From positions 1-6,378 of the forward strand of contig DATIJK010000103.1 in NCBI GenBank assembly GCA_035478715.1: a DNA stretch of 6,378 nucleotides, given 5' to 3'. The DNA is from JAICLK01 sp035478715. Lineage in GTDB: Bacteria > Patescibacteriota > Saccharimonadia > Saccharimonadales > UBA4665. Numbering within the stretch: position 1 is the first letter of the stretch; each line of letters starts with the position of its first letter. Below, piece after piece: positions 4,987 through 6,378 of this stretch. The position numbers and the translations under genes are program-made. Under the pieces are notes generated by a model. That model searched no databases and was not told the origin of the DNA. It was given only the letters and a program-made list of their open reading frames with translations.

Positions 4987-5517
4987 GTGAATTTACTACT
5001 CTTTGCGGGAGCAGGTAGGCAAAGCGAGGCGTGGCTACAGCGAGTAGATGCCAGCCTTGCGCATCAGTATGAAAAGACATATCGTCACAGCTACGCACAC
5101 TGGGAAAGCGGAGCACCCGACATTGACCTTGACCTTGAGATTGGACGATTGGCCGCAATAACAGAAAACGTATCACCCTTCATGATTTTTGCAAAGTCCG
5201 CCGGTACTATGCTCGTAAGTAGAGCTACAGCATTGGGTATTTTACGTCCGGAGGCCTGCCTATTTACCGGAATACCGCTAATTATGATTCGCGATCAGCA
5301 ATTGCCCGCCAACAGGTGGTTGCAGGCGACCGAATTTCCAATGACTATATTGCAGCATACCGACGATCCGTATGGCTCTTACGAGGAAGTCAAACAGTAT
5401 ATTGCCGGAACGGCACGTACCAATGCCGAAGTTCATGAAATACCGGGAGACACACACGATTATCTCGAATTTGATCTAATCAAAAGTTATGCAGCTAGCC
5501 TGTTGCGCGAAACATAA
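4987..5517 (+). CDS. Small alpha/beta-hydrolase-like protein, GTG start
   Basis: The protein has 176 residues, beginning MNLLLFAGAGRQSEAWLQ, a first strand followed by a Gly-rich turn. FAKSAGTML (68-76) fits a nucleophile elbow with Ser71. TILQHTDDPYGSYEEV (120-135) offers the acid (Asp126 or Asp127), and EIPGDTHDY (151-159) offers the base, His157. The order and spacing of Ser, Asp and His suit a small alpha/beta hydrolase without a cap domain, similar in layout to the KANL3/Tex30-type hydrolases. The substrate is unknown. The start is GTG 4987, fixed by the extended -10 box seven bases upstream; there is no Shine-Dalgarno, so a leaderless mRNA is likely. There is no signal peptide. It starts 78 bases after the thioredoxin gene but has its own promoter. 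It converges on the methyltransferase with 27 bases between stop codons and no visible terminator. Confidence 0.65.
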   Translation: MNLLLFAGAGRQSEAWLQRVDASLAHQYEKTYRHSYAHWESGAPDIDLDLEIGRLAAITENVSPFMIFAKSAGTMLVSRATALGILRPEACLFTGIPLIMIRDQQLPANRWLQATEFPMTILQHTDDPYGSYEEVKQYIAGTARTNAEVHEIPGDTHDYLEFDLIKSYAASLLRET

Positions 5518-5544
5518 ACGACGACCGGGACTTTGCAGCTAGAA

Positions 5545-6354
5545 TTATTTATCCGCAACAATAAAAGTGGAATGCATCGGGAATTTTATCCCTTTGCCGT
5601 GGGTATATTTTTCTTTTAAAGTCGATGCGATTTCTTTGCTGAAAGCAGGGTATTCTTTGGATTCGGGCTTTACTGCCATGGCGGCAGGCGTTGCACCAAC
5701 CATCGCGGTTACAAAATCCATCGGGTTCATAAATGATGAAGTAATCCCATGTGTCTTGACGTGGACGTTTTTAAATCCGGCTGATTCGAATGTATCGTGC
5801 ATAGAAATTTTATCTGTGTAAGCAAACGGCGGCTGGAGGAATTGGGATGCTTCAACGCCATAATACTTTTCAATCATTGCCACGAGAATTTCATGTGCCG
5901 GGTTTTCGGGCAAGCTACTCCAAGTTGCCAAGACTGCTCGTCCGCCAGGCTTAAGTACGCGGTACATTTCTTTGGCCGCAGCCGGTCTGTCAGGGAAAAA
6001 TTGAAATCCCTGCGAGCACGTCACAACATCGAAAAGTTCATCATCAAATTCCAGTTTGGTTGCATCACCGAACAGCAATTCTGTATGCGGAATCGATAGG
6101 TGCGCAGCAACGGCCAGCATCCCCTTATTGATGTCGATACCGACAATCTTGCCATTTTTGCCGATTTTTTTAGCAGCAAAACGCGGGACGATGCCGGTTC
6201 CAGTCGCGATATCCAATACTGACTTTCCTTTTAAATCACCGACATAATCCATGGTTATGGCCGTCAGAGCGTTGAACCAACCGGGAACAAGGTATTTCTC
6301 GTAGAGTTCGGCCGATTCGCTCTCCAGCCAAAATTTTTCAGCAACATCATTCAT
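5545..6354 (-). CDS. Class I SAM-dependent methyltransferase (UbiE/Methyltransf_11 type)
   Basis: The protein has 269 residues. The SAM-binding Rossmann domain is clear: motif I VLDIATGTG (46-54), the acidic residue Asp74 at the end of strand 2 in GIDINKGML (72-80), GDATKLEFDDELFDVVTC (96-113) with Asp97 contacting the adenine region, and the motif YRVLKPGGRAVLATWS (131-146). Residues 150-269 form a variable C-terminal region that would shape the acceptor site. The pattern matches UbiE-like small-molecule methyltransferases, but the acceptor cannot be told and no quinone pathway genes are nearby. The frame also has an ATG six codons upstream (6372). I prefer ATG 6354 because a -10 box (TATGAT, 6366 to 6361) lies six bases before it and the upstream ATG lies before that promoter. 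There is no Shine-Dalgarno at either ATG. The gene start is near the window edge but is complete. Confidence 0.85.
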   Translation of the reverse strand: MNDVAEKFWLESESAELYEKYLVPGWFNALTAITMDYVGDLKGKSVLDIATGTGIVPRFAAKKIGKNGKIVGIDINKGMLAVAAHLSIPHTELLFGDATKLEFDDELFDVVTCSQGFQFFPDRPAAAKEMYRVLKPGGRAVLATWSSLPENPAHEILVAMIEKYYGVEASQFLQPPFAYTDKISMHDTFESAGFKNVHVKTHGITSSFMNPMDFVTAMVGATPAAMAVKPESKEYPAFSKEIASTLKEKYTHGKGIKFPMHSTFIVADK

Positions 6355-6360
6355 TGCTAA

Positions 6361-6366
6361 ATCATA
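6361..6366 (-). promoter_or_regulatory. Candidate -10 box abutting the methyltransferase start
   Basis: On the minus strand TATGAT (6366 to 6361) matches the -10 consensus at 5 of 6 bases and ends six bases before ATG 6354, placing the expected transcript start on the A of the ATG. The -35 region would lie beyond the window end, so it cannot be checked. The extended TG element is absent. Confidence 0.45.
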
Positions 6367-6378
6367 GACCATTTGACG

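Noticed and set aside
6355..6372. Longer methyltransferase start at 6372 (minus strand)
   Set aside because: It lies upstream of the candidate -10 box at 6366-6361 and has no Shine-Dalgarno in the few bases visible; the window edge limits this judgment.

Overview
This is bacterial chromosomal DNA of moderate G+C (I estimate in the mid-40s percent). It carries one tRNA gene and eight compact protein genes, with no mobile element, CRISPR array or rRNA. TAA, TAG and TGA all end genes and tryptophan is read from TGG, so the standard bacterial code fits. Small accessory enzymes and gene starts that sit directly on -10 boxes make a Candidate Phyla Radiation bacterium, for example a Saccharibacteria (TM7) relative, a reasonable but unproven guess. 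Actinobacteria are a less likely alternative.

Layout. Positions 5-79 hold tRNA-Asn(GTT) with an encoded CCA end, followed by a strong intrinsic terminator (87-117). A leader region (118-246) with a palindrome and an 11-bp direct repeat precedes a FUSC-type membrane protein (247-1353, +). Next are a small alpha/beta-hydrolase-like protein (1445-2074, +) and, converging on it, a canonical alpha/beta hydrolase (2103-2813, -). The hydrolase is divergent from a 69-residue two-helix membrane protein (2987-3196, +). Then come an ester cyclase of the SnoaL type (3344-3829, +), a DipZ-like thioredoxin protein (3928-4908, +) and a second small alpha/beta-hydrolase-like protein with a GTG start (4987-5517, +). 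A class I SAM methyltransferase (5545-6354, -) converges on that last gene. No stretch over 300 bases lacks a gene.

How the genes relate. Almost every gene appears to have its own promoter, so this is a row of single-gene units and not an operon. The products (membrane exporter-like protein, three hydrolase-fold proteins, ester cyclase-like protein, thiol-disulfide protein, methyltransferase) suggest small-molecule modification or stress handling, but no shared pathway can be shown.

The most notable signal is in the gene starts. Four genes (1445, 2987 and 4987 on +, 6354 on -) have a -10 box ending only 6-8 bases before the start codon and no Shine-Dalgarno sequence, so they look leaderless. 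The other four (247, 3344 and 3928 on +, 2813 on -) have a purine-rich Shine-Dalgarno and a short leader. This pattern also corrects several starts: the longer readings from 1427, 3329, 3880 (TTG), 2954 (-) and 6372 (-) would start inside or upstream of the apparent promoters.
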